Positions 48,961 through 56,548 of a DNA stretch of 56,548 nucleotides are shown piece by piece. The position numbers and the translations under genes were made by a program. The stretch's first letter is position 1, and the number at the start of each line of letters is the position of its first letter. Origin of the DNA: Roseinatronobacter domitianus. Lineage in GTDB: Bacteria; Pseudomonadota; Alphaproteobacteria; Rhodobacterales; Rhodobacteraceae. The notes beneath the pieces are model-generated. The model had not been told where the DNA came from. It saw nothing but the letters and a program-made list of their open reading frames with translations, and searched no databases. The stretch covers positions 1 through 56,548 of the forward strand of contig NZ_JALZWP010000018.1 in NCBI RefSeq assembly GCF_023336755.1, read 5' to 3'.

Positions 48961-49551
48961 ATGAATTTTCCGCCGCGAGCCTTCTATTCCCTGACGGAAG
49001 TTTCTGCACGCTGGGGTTGTTCGATGTCTGACATTGCCGGATGGGCGGCGACGGGCCATTTAACGCTGGTCACCAGCATCGGGGCTGTCACCTGCGGTTG
49101 CCTGCCGGTGGTTGGCATTGTTGAGGTCAGTGCACGTGACATGATGTGCATGTTCCGCGGCAGCGGTCCGAGTGAAGAGGAATGCCGCATCCTGCGGATC
49201 CGGCAGCCGGGGGAGGGGCACTGGCAATACATCACTGACCCGGCCGCGGGTTTGCGGGTCACGCCGAACGATCTGCTGCTGATGGCAGAAGACGTGCATA
49301 AGTTCGAGGATGAGCGCGATCTTCTCCGCCGCCCAGCGCTGCCAACAGGATCGGCACCGCGCTACGACTGGGAAGGGATGACCATCATGCTGATCAAGCG
49401 TTTCAATGACCATGGCCTGCCAGCGACGCAGGCCGAGCTGATCAACGAAATCCAGGATTGGTTTGTGCAACACTCACCCGATGGCGAGATCCCCGAGGAA
49501 AGTACGACACGCAAGAAGATCGCGCCGATCTGGCGGGCACTGCGCGGGTGA
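48961..49551 (+). CDS. phage protein with N-terminal HTH-like segment, unknown function
   Basis: 196 residues from ATG 48961, with AAAGGGTG upstream. The N-terminal part FYSLTEVSARWGCSMSDIAG then WAATGHLTLVTSI resembles an excisionase-like winged helix. The middle has CRILRIRQPGEGHWQYITDP, and the C-terminus (TRKKIAPIWRALRG) looks like the conserved end of small phage proteins located next to integrases. It faces the integrase (convergent). It may be a lysogeny or excision regulator; I do not recognise the family by name. Confidence 0.75.
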   Translation: MNFPPRAFYSLTEVSARWGCSMSDIAGWAATGHLTLVTSIGAVTCGCLPVVGIVEVSARDMMCMFRGSGPSEEECRILRIRQPGEGHWQYITDPAAGLRVTPNDLLLMAEDVHKFEDERDLLRRPALPTGSAPRYDWEGMTIMLIKRFNDHGLPATQAELINEIQDWFVQHSPDGEIPEESTTRKKIAPIWRALRG

Positions 49552-49705
49552 GGCGCAGATTGCCCTCAGGCCAAGGGTAAAGAGGGAAGGGCGGCTGCTC
49601 GGTTTAAATGACCCAGCGCTGTGTTCTTGCGCCTCAGTCTGGCTGACAGCCTGTCAGTCAGTTCGCCGGACAGAACGCCCAAGCTACAGCCTGCGCGAAG
49701 AATGG

Positions 49706-50962
49706 TCAGGCGCCTTTGCGCGCCTGATCCGCATCATGCACCAGCTGTGGGCGAGGCCGAAACGCGCTGGCCACAACGCTCAGTCCTTCGCGCAGGGGTG
49801 AATCCATCAGATGCGCATAGCGCTGGGTCGTCTGCATCTGGCTATGGCCCAGGAGCTTACCGATCATCTCGAGCGAGGCGCCACCGCTGACCAGAAGCGA
49901 TGCGAATGTGTGGCGCAGGTCATGCACGCGCACACCGGACAGATCAGCTTCCTTCTGGATCGCAAGCCAGAAGCGGCGGATTTCGCGAACAGGCTTGCCG
50001 GGTACATCGCCCGGAAAAAGCCATGGCGTGCCGCGGGGGACAACCAGCTGGCGCTGCCGCACGATCGCAGCGACCTCCGATGAGATGGGGATCCGGTGGA
50101 CTTTGCGCTGCTTGGTGGCAGCTGCGGGCTTCGACCAGGTGCCAAGTTCGAGATGGAACTGCTCGAACCGCGCATTCTGCACCTCACCTACGCGTGCACC
50201 GGTCAGCATACACAGCCGGATGATCCCTGCCGCGCGCTGATCCTCGGCCGCGTCCAGCGCCTGCGCCAGCCGCCCGATTTCTTCATGGGTCAGGAAGCGC
50301 TCTCGGGCGGTTTCGATCCGGCGGCGAAACCCGCTGGCCGGATTGTCCTCGCGCCAGCCCCATTCCATCGTGAGCCCGAACATCTTGCGCAGCACCTCGC
50401 CCACGCGATTGGCGCGCACGGGTGTGGGCTTTGGCCCCTGCAGTTTGCGAGTGCGGTTATTGGGTTTGGCCTTGGACGGACGCGCGCGACCGGCGGCGAT
50501 TTTGGTCAGCAGCTTCTCGACATCCGATTTGGTAATGTCGCGTACCAGCCGGTTTCCCCAGTCCGGGGCCACCAGCTTATGCATGATCGTGTGCTGGTCA
50601 CGGGCATTCCTGGGCGCAAGATGCGTTGCGTGCTCTTCGAGATAGCGTTTGATCATGTCCGACACCCGTGGGGCTTCACGCGACGCTTCGCGCTCGGCCA
50701 GTGGATCGATCCCCTCATCGATGCAGCGGCGCAGCTCCTTAGCGCGTTCGCGGGCAGCGACCGTCGTCCATTCCGGCCAGCGCCCGATGACCATACGCCG
50801 CTGGCGACCGGAAATCCGATAGTCGAGCGTGAAGGCGCGATTGCCGGACGGGTAGATCGAGATCGAAAACCCGCGCACATCGGTGTCGAAGAGCTGGTAC
50901 ACCCGTGCGCCCGGATCGGCCTCGCGTACGGATTTCTCATTCAGTTTCAACCTTTTGACCAT
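49706..50962 (-). CDS. int: tyrosine integrase with DUF4102 arm-binding domain
   Basis: 418 residues. The N-terminal DUF4102 domain (YQLFDTDVRGFSISIYPSGN; RMVIGRWPEWTTVAARERAK) is followed by a core-binding SAM-like domain (ISDMIKRYLEEH-type SDMIKRYLEEHATHLAPRN) and the catalytic domain. Active-site residues: Arg in TGARVGEV, HDLRHTFAS (H347, R350), GHSQ (H373) and Tyr382 in QRYAHL. The family usually inserts into tRNA genes. Start ATG 50962 is preceded by GGGGAG. It marks the right end of the prophage. Confidence 0.95.
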   Translation of the reverse strand: MVKRLKLNEKSVREADPGARVYQLFDTDVRGFSISIYPSGNRAFTLDYRISGRQRRMVIGRWPEWTTVAARERAKELRRCIDEGIDPLAEREASREAPRVSDMIKRYLEEHATHLAPRNARDQHTIMHKLVAPDWGNRLVRDITKSDVEKLLTKIAAGRARPSKAKPNNRTRKLQGPKPTPVRANRVGEVLRKMFGLTMEWGWREDNPASGFRRRIETARERFLTHEEIGRLAQALDAAEDQRAAGIIRLCMLTGARVGEVQNARFEQFHLELGTWSKPAAATKQRKVHRIPISSEVAAIVRQRQLVVPRGTPWLFPGDVPGKPVREIRRFWLAIQKEADLSGVRVHDLRHTFASLLVSGGASLEMIGKLLGHSQMQTTQRYAHLMDSPLREGLSVVASAFRPRPQLVHDADQARKGA

Positions 50963-51512
50963 GCATCACTCCCCGGCAGCCCATCGGATATGAGGCGTAG
51001 ATTCGCGCCCATATCAAGCAAAGCATGGCCAGAGGACCGGAATGTAGGAATTGACCGGAATTGGGGTGGGCTGGGGCGTTCCGGTGGGGAGCGTGGTGTC
51101 GACGTAGAGGGCGGGAAGTGTGAATTCTCCGCACCTGCGAAGACACACTGTCAAACACATGGAAGTCGCCATTCGCAGGGAGGGGAGTTTGCAAAGTTTG
51201 GGCCGTTTTCCGACAGCGGCCATCCGTAGAACACAGCATATGCCGGGTGAGTTTCCAAAGCTGCTTCCTATCGGTAATGTATTTTCTTCTCTTGAAGCTC
51301 GCTGCTGGACTACGAAACGTGGCCAAACCTCAAGCCGAATCGATCAGAGAGGCGAAGCAGTGTCGGCCGGAAAATCAGAACGATGAGGTGTAATCGTTCT
51401 GCTTGTGCGGCGCCAAACATCTTGTATGAAGGAAGTGCTTGCATTCGTTCGTCCCGGTCGTGGTTGAGCGATGCTGGTTATTCTCAATTGCTCCGACCAG
51501 AGGTCCAACACG
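50963..51512. promoter_or_regulatory. 550-bp gap: integrase promoter side and upstream region of the ABC operon
   Basis: The left part carries GACCGGAATTG at 51053-51063 and the near-match GACCGGAATGT at 51035-51045, the same motif as in the control region at 48.4-48.6 kb. The prophage attachment site should lie in this gap, but I found no copy of the tRNA-fMet 3' end or of 23489-23560 here. The rest (to 51512) must include the promoter of the ABC transporter genes; no strong match was picked. Short open frames here look spurious. Confidence 0.5.
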
Positions 51513-52295
51513 ATGTCGAAAGCAATAACGTTTTCTAAGGTCACTCAGTCCTTCGAAAGACGCGGTCAAACCTCAATTCAAGCACTTGACGATCTTTCAT
51601 TCGAGATCGGCGCACGTGAATTTGTTTCCGTGTTGGGGCCTTCAGGATGTGGAAAATCTACACTGTTACAACTTTTATCTGGCTTGTTGATGCCATCTCA
51701 CGGAACGATAAGCGTTAACGATCAGAAAGTTACCGGCCCGAGGGATGACGTCGGGATCGTTTTCCAAAAGCCCACGCTTTTGCCGTGGTTCGACGTTGTC
51801 GGGAACGTGACATTCCCCATCCGGCACAAGGGCCTTTCAGTAACCAGCGAGATTCAGGATCGCGCCCAGGAGTTGCTCGAATTGGTTGGGCTGAAGGAAT
51901 TCTCTGCCCGTCGTGTCGACGAACTGTCTGGCGGCATGCAGCAACGGGTCTCAATCGCCCGGGCCCTCCTGCTGGACCCGGACATCCTTCTGATGGACGA
52001 GCCTTTCTCCGCTCTCGACGCGCTCACACGTGACGAAATGAGCTTTGAGCTTCTGCGCATCTGGTCTGCCAAGAAAAAGACGGTTCTCTTCATCACGCAC
52101 TCGATTCCGGAAGCTTTGCTTTTGTCCGACAGAATTATCGTCATGACACCAAGGCCCGGTCGGGTCATGGAAGAAATTAACTGCCCCTTTCAGCGCCCCC
52201 GCTCTCAAGAGACGCTTGGCGACCCTAGGTTTGCCGAGTTATCAAACCATATTCGTGGATCGCTTCTTAAAGACAATGCAAACCAGCCCCAGTAG
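51513..52295 (+). CDS. ABC transporter ATP-binding protein (SsuB/TauB/NrtD family)
   Basis: 260 residues from ATG 51513 (AGAGGT upstream); the frame from 51471 is longer without a better site. Walker A GPSGCGKST, Q-loop VFQKPTLLPW, signature LSGGMQQRVSIARALL and Walker B ILLMDEPFSALDA are intact, with H-loop FITHSIPEAL. The family powers uptake of sulfonates, taurine, nitrate or thiamine precursors. It is the first gene of the importer locus; a LysR gene follows after six bases. Confidence 0.93.
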   Translation: MSKAITFSKVTQSFERRGQTSIQALDDLSFEIGAREFVSVLGPSGCGKSTLLQLLSGLLMPSHGTISVNDQKVTGPRDDVGIVFQKPTLLPWFDVVGNVTFPIRHKGLSVTSEIQDRAQELLELVGLKEFSARRVDELSGGMQQRVSIARALLLDPDILLMDEPFSALDALTRDEMSFELLRIWSAKKKTVLFITHSIPEALLLSDRIIVMTPRPGRVMEEINCPFQRPRSQETLGDPRFAELSNHIRGSLLKDNANQPQ

Positions 52296-52301
52296 ACGCT
52301 C

Positions 52302-53213
52302 ATGATACTCTCTCGCGCCTGGACATATTTCGAGGCCGTTGCGCGCCATGGGTCATTGAAGTCAGCCTCGGAGGAGCTGAATGTGGCATCTTCGGCCATC
52401 GGCGCGCAGATATCTCAACTTGAACACGATCTTGGTGCGCCGCTGTTTGATCGCCTCCCAAGGGGCATGCGCCTCTCCAGCGCGGGCGAAACATTTCTGC
52501 ATCACGGGCGCCGTGCCATACTCGAAATCGAGCGCGGCAGGGCTTTTGTGGAAAGGCTGCACGGCACGGACAGTGGCTTGACAACCCTCGCGACAGTTGA
52601 AGGTCTGGCGCAGGGCCTGGTCGCGGATGCGCTGGCGGGGCTTTGGAAAAGCAAGCCGAACATTCGGGTGTCGGTCACATCTGTGGCGAGCGCGCGTGTC
52701 CCGGAGATGATCGACAATGGACAGGCGGAACTCGGCCTCTCCTATCTTGGTAGCAGACACGCCTATGTAAATGTTCTGGCCAACGTCAAACTCGAAATCG
52801 GCGTGCTGCTTCCGCAAAATCACGAACTGGCGTCGAAAGGCCAAATTTCTCTTGAAGAACTCGCAGAAACTGGCACGCCGCTTCTCCTTTCGGACCAGTC
52901 TGTCAACGTCAGGGAGATGCTCGAAGCTGCCGTAGGGCGATCTTCGCTGGAGAGACACACACGGCTTGTATCGAACTCCACGGCTTCACTGACTCGGCTG
53001 GCTGAACTGGGGGCTGGCGCGGCGATCCGCACGCGACTGGAACCGATACTGGGGAGGCCTGATAAGGGCGGGTTATCCTTCGCAACCCTTGTTGAGCTGA
53101 AGGGAACGGTGCAAGAGCTTGCCCTGATCAAGAACAAGGATGTTAGCTTGAGCCCGGCAGGACAAACTGTCGTGGAGCACCTTCAGAGGTCTCTGCGAGA
53201 GCTCGACACATAA
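52302..53213 (+). CDS. LysR-family transcriptional regulator
   Basis: 303 residues. N-terminal HTH: RAWTYFEAVARHGSLKSASE, ELNVASSAIGAQISQLEHDL, GAPLFDRLPRGMRLSSAG, the LysR signature. The C-terminal domain binds an effector (AQGLVADALAGLWKSKPNIR; GLSYLGSRHAYVNVLANVKL; LASKGQISLEELAETGTPLL). It lies between and co-oriented with the ATPase and permease genes, instead of being divergent as most LysR genes are. It is likely the local regulator of substrate uptake; the effector is unknown. Confidence 0.94.
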   Translation: MILSRAWTYFEAVARHGSLKSASEELNVASSAIGAQISQLEHDLGAPLFDRLPRGMRLSSAGETFLHHGRRAILEIERGRAFVERLHGTDSGLTTLATVEGLAQGLVADALAGLWKSKPNIRVSVTSVASARVPEMIDNGQAELGLSYLGSRHAYVNVLANVKLEIGVLLPQNHELASKGQISLEELAETGTPLLLSDQSVNVREMLEAAVGRSSLERHTRLVSNSTASLTRLAELGAGAAIRTRLEPILGRPDKGGLSFATLVELKGTVQELALIKNKDVSLSPAGQTVVEHLQRSLRELDT

Positions 53214-53367
53214 ATCAGAGTTCTGTTTTTCCGACCGTTAAGAGCGAAACCTTCTGCTTGTTAGACTGCTTCCGGCGGATAACATGCAGCAAGGATAAAT
53301 GGAATCGGTCCGGTCATGCCGCTGGTTCTGATTTCAATGCGTCGCTTCGTAGAAATCGTGGAATGCC

Positions 53368-54153
53368 ATGACACTGTCAAAACAACTGTTCGCCCTAACC
53401 GAACGCTTCGGCGCCCTGATTAGCTTATCGCTCGTGTTGCTTTTGTGGGAAGTGGGCGTTTCCCTCTTCAACATTCCAACCTACGTCCTGCCACCCCCAT
53501 CCGACGTCTTTGCAGCCGCGACCGGCATTGCATTCGGGCAATGGTTTTCGCATAGCGCTGCAACGCTCAAGGTTGTGTTGGCCGGTTTTTTCGCTGCAAC
53601 CTGCGTTTCAATCCCACTGGCCGTTGCGATTTCAAGCTCGCGCATGGCTTCAAGCCTCATCATGCCCGTACTGATCGCGATCAAGGCGACCCCTGTGGTC
53701 GCGGTGGCGCCGATTATCATTGTCGTGCTGGGCACCGGCGATATGCCACGGGTGCTGATCACCTTCCTGATAGCCTTCTTTCCAATTGTTGTTTCGGCAA
53801 CGACCGGCCTCGCCTTGGCGCCGCCGGAACTCATCAGCTTGTCAAAATCTCTCAAGGCGTCGGGCTGGCGAGAGCTTTGGGACATACGGCTGCCCTACGC
53901 CGTGCCGCATATCTTTTCGGGTCTGAAAGTAGCCAGCACGCTGGTCGTGACCGGTGCTGTCGTTGGGGAGTTTGTGGCAGCTGAGCGCGGCCTAGGATAT
54001 CTCGTCCTGTTCTCCACGTCGAATTTTGACGTTGCGACGGCTTTCGTTTGCCTCGGGCTTTTGGTGGGTTTCAGCCTCCTACTCTTCTCATGTGTAGGAA
54101 CCGTGCAAGCGCGATTGTTCCCGTGGTCACTGCCCAAGGACGCCACCGGTTGA
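53368..54153 (+). CDS. ABC transporter permease (SsuC/TauC family)
   Basis: 261 residues with about six membrane segments (LISLSLVLLLWEVGVSLFNI; VVAVAPIIIVVLGTGDMPRV; LITFLIAFFPIVVSATTGLA; FVCLGLLVGFSLLLFSCVGT). The cytoplasmic EAA-like loop is SKSLKASGWRELWDIRLPYA then VPHIFSGLKV, the site that contacts the ATPase. Typical of binding-protein-dependent transport system inner membrane components. A 154-bp gap separates it from lysR and may hold its promoter. Confidence 0.93.
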   Translation: MTLSKQLFALTERFGALISLSLVLLLWEVGVSLFNIPTYVLPPPSDVFAAATGIAFGQWFSHSAATLKVVLAGFFAATCVSIPLAVAISSSRMASSLIMPVLIAIKATPVVAVAPIIIVVLGTGDMPRVLITFLIAFFPIVVSATTGLALAPPELISLSKSLKASGWRELWDIRLPYAVPHIFSGLKVASTLVVTGAVVGEFVAAERGLGYLVLFSTSNFDVATAFVCLGLLVGFSLLLFSCVGTVQARLFPWSLPKDATG

Positions 54154-54183
54154 CAGACCCAATCAAGCTCAAAGGAAAAATCG

Positions 54184-55128
54184 ATGGACCATACCTTGTA
54201 TCGAGGCGTACACCTGAACCAGGAGTTGCCAAGTTTTGCGCGCGTATGGTTGTTGGGGACCGGCAGCCCGTCTCTTCAGGTGTGCCGCCACGGCATCAGT
54301 ACGCTGATGCAACTGCGCGGGCGCTTTTTTCTATTCGATACAGGGCGTGCAACGTTGCAGCGCATGTATGAATGCGGAATTCCGGCCGCTCAGGTGCGAA
54401 ACGTGTTCATCACGCACCTCCATTCGGATCACATATGCGGCATGCCCGATTTCTGGATGACGGCATGGTATGTCATGCACAGGTCAAAGCCGCTCAGGAT
54501 CTACGGGCCTAAAGGGACCGAACGCTTTGTCGCTGGCATGAAGGAAATGCACCATTTCGATTTGGACGTGCGCCCAAAATACGAAACGGCGAAGATCGAA
54601 GGCGTACAAATCGAACCGACCGAGTTCGAAGAGGGAGTGGTGTATGACGAGGACGGCATCACGATAAAAGCTTTCCTTGTCGACCATGGACCGGCGACCC
54701 CAGCTTACGGGTTCCGAATTGAGTGCGACGGAAAGGTCATCGTTCTGTCGGGTGACACGACTTACAATACGAACTTGGTTCAACATGCGACGGGCTGTGA
54801 TCTGTTGATCCACGCTGTTGCTGCGGCTTCAGATCGTCAACTTGCAGAGAACGAGATCACGCGGCGCCTGATCAAAAACCATACATCGCCCGAACAACTG
54901 GCACAGGTCCTCGAAGAGGCGAAGCCCAAGATGACGCTGTTGCATCACATTAGCACATGGCGCGTGACAGAGTACGACATTCTTTCACGCATCCGTTCCG
55001 GCACTCACCAGCCTTTCGAAATGGGGCATGACCGCATGGAAATCTTGGTGGGCGATGAGATCAAGATATTCCCGTCGAATGCGCCTGCAACGGGTGAAGA
55101 CCTGATCGTGAGCGATCATGCGGACTAG
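54184..55128 (+). CDS. metallo-beta-lactamase-fold hydrolase (RNase Z/AtsA-like)
   Basis: 314 residues. The zinc motif THLHSDHICG, plus H in VDHGPATPAYGF, D in VLSGDTTYNT and H in LLHHISTWR, gives a complete MBL metal site. The N-terminal WLLGTGSPSLQVCRHGISTL is typical of the RNase Z/PhnP/arylsulfatase AtsA branch. In an SsuABC-type uptake locus a hydrolase for a sulfate ester or related substrate is plausible, but the substrate cannot be read. It starts 30 bases after the permease and the binding protein follows. Confidence 0.88.
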   Translation: MDHTLYRGVHLNQELPSFARVWLLGTGSPSLQVCRHGISTLMQLRGRFFLFDTGRATLQRMYECGIPAAQVRNVFITHLHSDHICGMPDFWMTAWYVMHRSKPLRIYGPKGTERFVAGMKEMHHFDLDVRPKYETAKIEGVQIEPTEFEEGVVYDEDGITIKAFLVDHGPATPAYGFRIECDGKVIVLSGDTTYNTNLVQHATGCDLLIHAVAAASDRQLAENEITRRLIKNHTSPEQLAQVLEEAKPKMTLLHHISTWRVTEYDILSRIRSGTHQPFEMGHDRMEILVGDEIKIFPSNAPATGEDLIVSDHAD

Positions 55129-55183
55129 TCCGCCAATATCGGCAAAAGCCAATCATCATCTAAACGCAAAATCGGAGCCAGAC

Positions 55184-56173
55184 ATGAAAATTCGGAAATT
55201 TGCCGCCCTCGCGACCACCGCGATATTCGTCGCCAGCGCCGGTACAGCTACCGCGATGGAAAAAATCGTGTTTCAGCTCGGCTGGCTACCCGGAGGGAAT
55301 TATGCACCCCTCTACGTAGGTATCGATCAGGGTATCTTTGCCGACGCCGGGTTTGATGTGACGATCCAATCGGGTCGCGGAGCATCTGACGTGGTGACTA
55401 AGCTGTCCACCGGATCGTCCGACATTGGCATCGCGGCGTTTGGTGGGCTGTTGCGGTCCCACGTCGCCGGCAACAGCCAGATCAAGGCGATCTATTCCGT
55501 CTACACTCAGCAACCGGATTCAATTATCACCTATGCTGGATCGGGCATCGAGACGCTGGCGGATGTGAGCGGGAAAACCATCGCGACATCTGCAAACTCA
55601 TCGTCCAACTTTTCCTGGCCGATTGTTTTGCAGAATAACGACATTGATCCGGATAGCGTAACCCTGATCAAGTCGGATCCGAAAACTCTGGCGCCCATGC
55701 TGGCGACAGGGCAAGTCGATGCAGTAATCGCATTTTCGACAAACGGCCCCTCCTATTCGGAAATCCTTGGCAAGGCAGAGAGGGATATTGTCATCATCCC
55801 GTGGGCAGAGTTCGGGTTTGACGGCTACAGCCACATGCTGATGGCCTCTGAAACCCTACTGAGCGAACGCCCAGATGCGGTCAAAGGCTTCCTTGTGGCC
55901 TATACAGAAGCCGCCGAAGCCGCGATGGCGGATCACGAAGCTGCTGCGGACAGCGTCATCGCCGTCGCGCCACAACTCGACCGGGACGTCGCACTTGCTC
56001 AGTGGACCTCCGCATTGGCGCTGATTGATAATGAGGTATCTCAGGCGTCCGGTTTGGGGCAGATCGATGAAGCCCGCGTCATGGCGACATGGGACTGGGC
56101 CGCGAAAGCCCAGAACCTCGCCATGGACACTATTGATCCGCTGAATGCTGTTGCCATCGGGTTTGTTGAATAG
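55184..56173 (+). CDS. periplasmic ABC substrate-binding protein (NMT1/SsuA-like)
   Basis: 329 residues from ATG 55184 (GGAG upstream); the frame from 55118 overlaps the MBL gene and lacks a signal. A signal peptide MKIRKFAALATTAIFVASAG then TATA precedes the mature start. The NMT1/THI5-type sequence FQLGWLPGGNYAPLYVGIDQ, GIFADAGFDVTIQSGRGASD and KLSTGSSDIGIAAFGG is clear. The family binds sulfonates, nitrate, or pyrimidine thiamine precursors. It completes the importer with the ATPase and permease. Confidence 0.93.
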   Translation: MKIRKFAALATTAIFVASAGTATAMEKIVFQLGWLPGGNYAPLYVGIDQGIFADAGFDVTIQSGRGASDVVTKLSTGSSDIGIAAFGGLLRSHVAGNSQIKAIYSVYTQQPDSIITYAGSGIETLADVSGKTIATSANSSSNFSWPIVLQNNDIDPDSVTLIKSDPKTLAPMLATGQVDAVIAFSTNGPSYSEILGKAERDIVIIPWAEFGFDGYSHMLMASETLLSERPDAVKGFLVAYTEAAEAAMADHEAAADSVIAVAPQLDRDVALAQWTSALALIDNEVSQASGLGQIDEARVMATWDWAAKAQNLAMDTIDPLNAVAIGFVE

Positions 56174-56230
56174 GCGAAGGGGCACCGACACCTATCGTTG
56201 ATGACAAGGTGTATCGAGGACCATAGAGAA

Positions 56231-56259
56231 AAACAGGCGCAATAGCTTTGCGCCTGTTT
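56231..56259 (+). terminator. rho-independent terminator-like hairpin after the binding-protein gene
   Basis: AAACAGGCGCAA (56231-56242) pairs perfectly with TTGCGCCTGTTT (56248-56259) around a five-base loop and runs into TTTGTAATT. It ends the ABC operon 58 bp after its last stop. Confidence 0.85.
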
Positions 56260-56360
56260 GTAATTCTCAGGATACGCAAAGCGTTGACTAAAGTCACTCT
56301 AGACCTTGCAGACCAGTCGCGGCCCACTCAAACTTCAATCTTGAGCATCTTTGTGTTGAT

Positions 56361-56403
56361 TGTCACTGAGAACTGACCCGGCATTGTCACCGAGAACTGA
56401 CCC
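56361..56403. repeat. IS21-type terminal direct repeats
   Basis: TGTCACTGAGAACTGACCC (56361-56379) and TGTCACCGAGAACTGACCC (56385-56403) are near-identical repeats separated by five bases. IS21-family elements begin with TG and carry such repeats at their ends. The outermost TG at 56361 is the likely edge of the element. Confidence 0.8.
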
Positions 56404-56426
56404 ACCCAGTTGTTATGTTCTGCGTG

Positions 56427-56548
56427 TCATGTTGGGGTCAATGGTGGTGTTTCCTTCCGTTTCTTTTTCGCTGTTTCGGAGCTGGCCTTGAAGCGGTAAC
56501 TGTCGTTGCCGGTCTCCAGAATGTGGCAGCGGTGGGTGAGGCGATCGA
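56427..56548 (-). CDS. istB: IstB-like IS21 helper ATPase, C-terminal end (partial)
   Basis: Reading leftwards from the window edge the frame is DRLTHRCHILETGNDSYRF then KASSETAKKKRK and a stop at 56427. This is the conserved C-terminus of IstB, the AAA+ transposition helper of IS21-family elements. The rest of the gene and the transposase IstA lie outside the window. About 40 codons are visible. Confidence 0.88.
   Translation of the reverse strand, partial: DRLTHRCHILETGNDSYRFKASSETAKKKRKETPPLTPT

Larger units (their letters stand above)
23561..51064. mobile_element. prophage, lambda-like head with GTA-like tail, probably defective
   Basis: A continuous phage block runs mainly on the - strand: integrase, a Nu1/AlpA-like HTH, terminase, gpW, portal, S49 protease/scaffold, gpD, gpE, joining proteins, tail tube, gpG/GT, tape measure, DUF2460, DUF2163, NlpC/P60, TIM-barrel protein, DUF2793, lysis genes. 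No repressor, replication or recombination genes are seen, and the portal, terminase and DUF2793 genes carry lesions. The left limit lies between 23489 and 23560 and the right limit between 51064 and about 51500. I searched both ends by eye for a shared attachment core and found none, so the boundaries are estimates. Confidence 0.9.

Noticed and set aside
48478-49059. 193-codon - strand frame in the control region
   Set aside because: It overlaps the repeat-bearing intergenic DNA and the start of the 48961 gene and lacks a ribosome-binding site or recognisable fold.
50096-51229. 377-codon open frame on the + strand
   Set aside because: Mostly antisense to the integrase, with a Pro/Arg/His-rich shadow composition and no motif.
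50963-51512. Attachment-site copy of tRNA-fMet 3' end or of the 23489-23560 segment
   Set aside because: Scanned by eye for a shared core of 12 bases or more and found none; the true att sites remain unidentified.

Overview
The window looks like a GC-rich alphaproteobacterial chromosome, most likely Rhodobacteraceae. Supporting signs are the partial 5S rRNA followed by tRNA-fMet at the left edge (the 3' end of an rRNA operon), a gene-transfer-agent-type tail module (DUF2460, DUF2163, NlpC/P60, TIM-barrel protein), and the general codon style. All assignments come from reading motifs by eye; no database search was run.

Layout. (1) 1-127: end of an rrn operon with tRNA-fMet. (2) 128-23488: a defence island, all on the + strand. 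It opens with a ParDE toxin-antitoxin pair preceded by an unusual array of 10-bp repeats, then a helical-repeat protein and an exonuclease I. A BREX phage-exclusion operon follows: HTH regulator, brxE, brxA, brxB, brxC, pglX (split into two ORFs), pglZ, brxL. Two accessory genes come next, then an McrBC modification-dependent restriction pair. Almost all BREX genes overlap or are separated by a few bases, so they probably form one transcript. (3) 23561 to about 51065: a prophage mostly on the - strand. It has an integrase, a lambda-like head module (terminase, gpW, portal, S49 protease with nested scaffold, gpD, gpE), a tail module with a textbook -1 frameshift site for a gpG/gpGT chaperone, a tape measure, a GTA-like tail tip and a lysis cassette with nested Rz/Rz1. 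The late operon is interrupted by cargo: VapBC, a NERD nuclease, a B12-binding-like regulator, a RelE/HigB-type toxin with HTH antitoxin, and a small ORF. Lesions in the portal (amber codon), the DUF2793 gene (frameshift) and the terminase N-terminus suggest it is defective. (4) 51513-56173: an SsuABC/TauABC-type ABC importer locus with a LysR regulator and a metallo-beta-lactamase-fold hydrolase, ended by a strong hairpin. (5) 56361-56548: the end of an IS21-family insertion sequence.

The most novel points lie in the BREX locus. It carries the type 1 gene set (brxL) plus brxE, a gene otherwise associated with type 6. Its PglX is split exactly between methyltransferase and specificity halves through a one-base TAG/GTG overlap. 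Its BrxL ends in a domain closely resembling the MIT C-terminal (phospholipase D-like) domain of eukaryotic MITD1 rather than a recognisable Lon protease domain. The adjoining McrB appears to carry two PUA/EVE-like modified-base reader domains. Together the island would methylate self DNA, exclude unmodified phage and also cut phage with modified bases.
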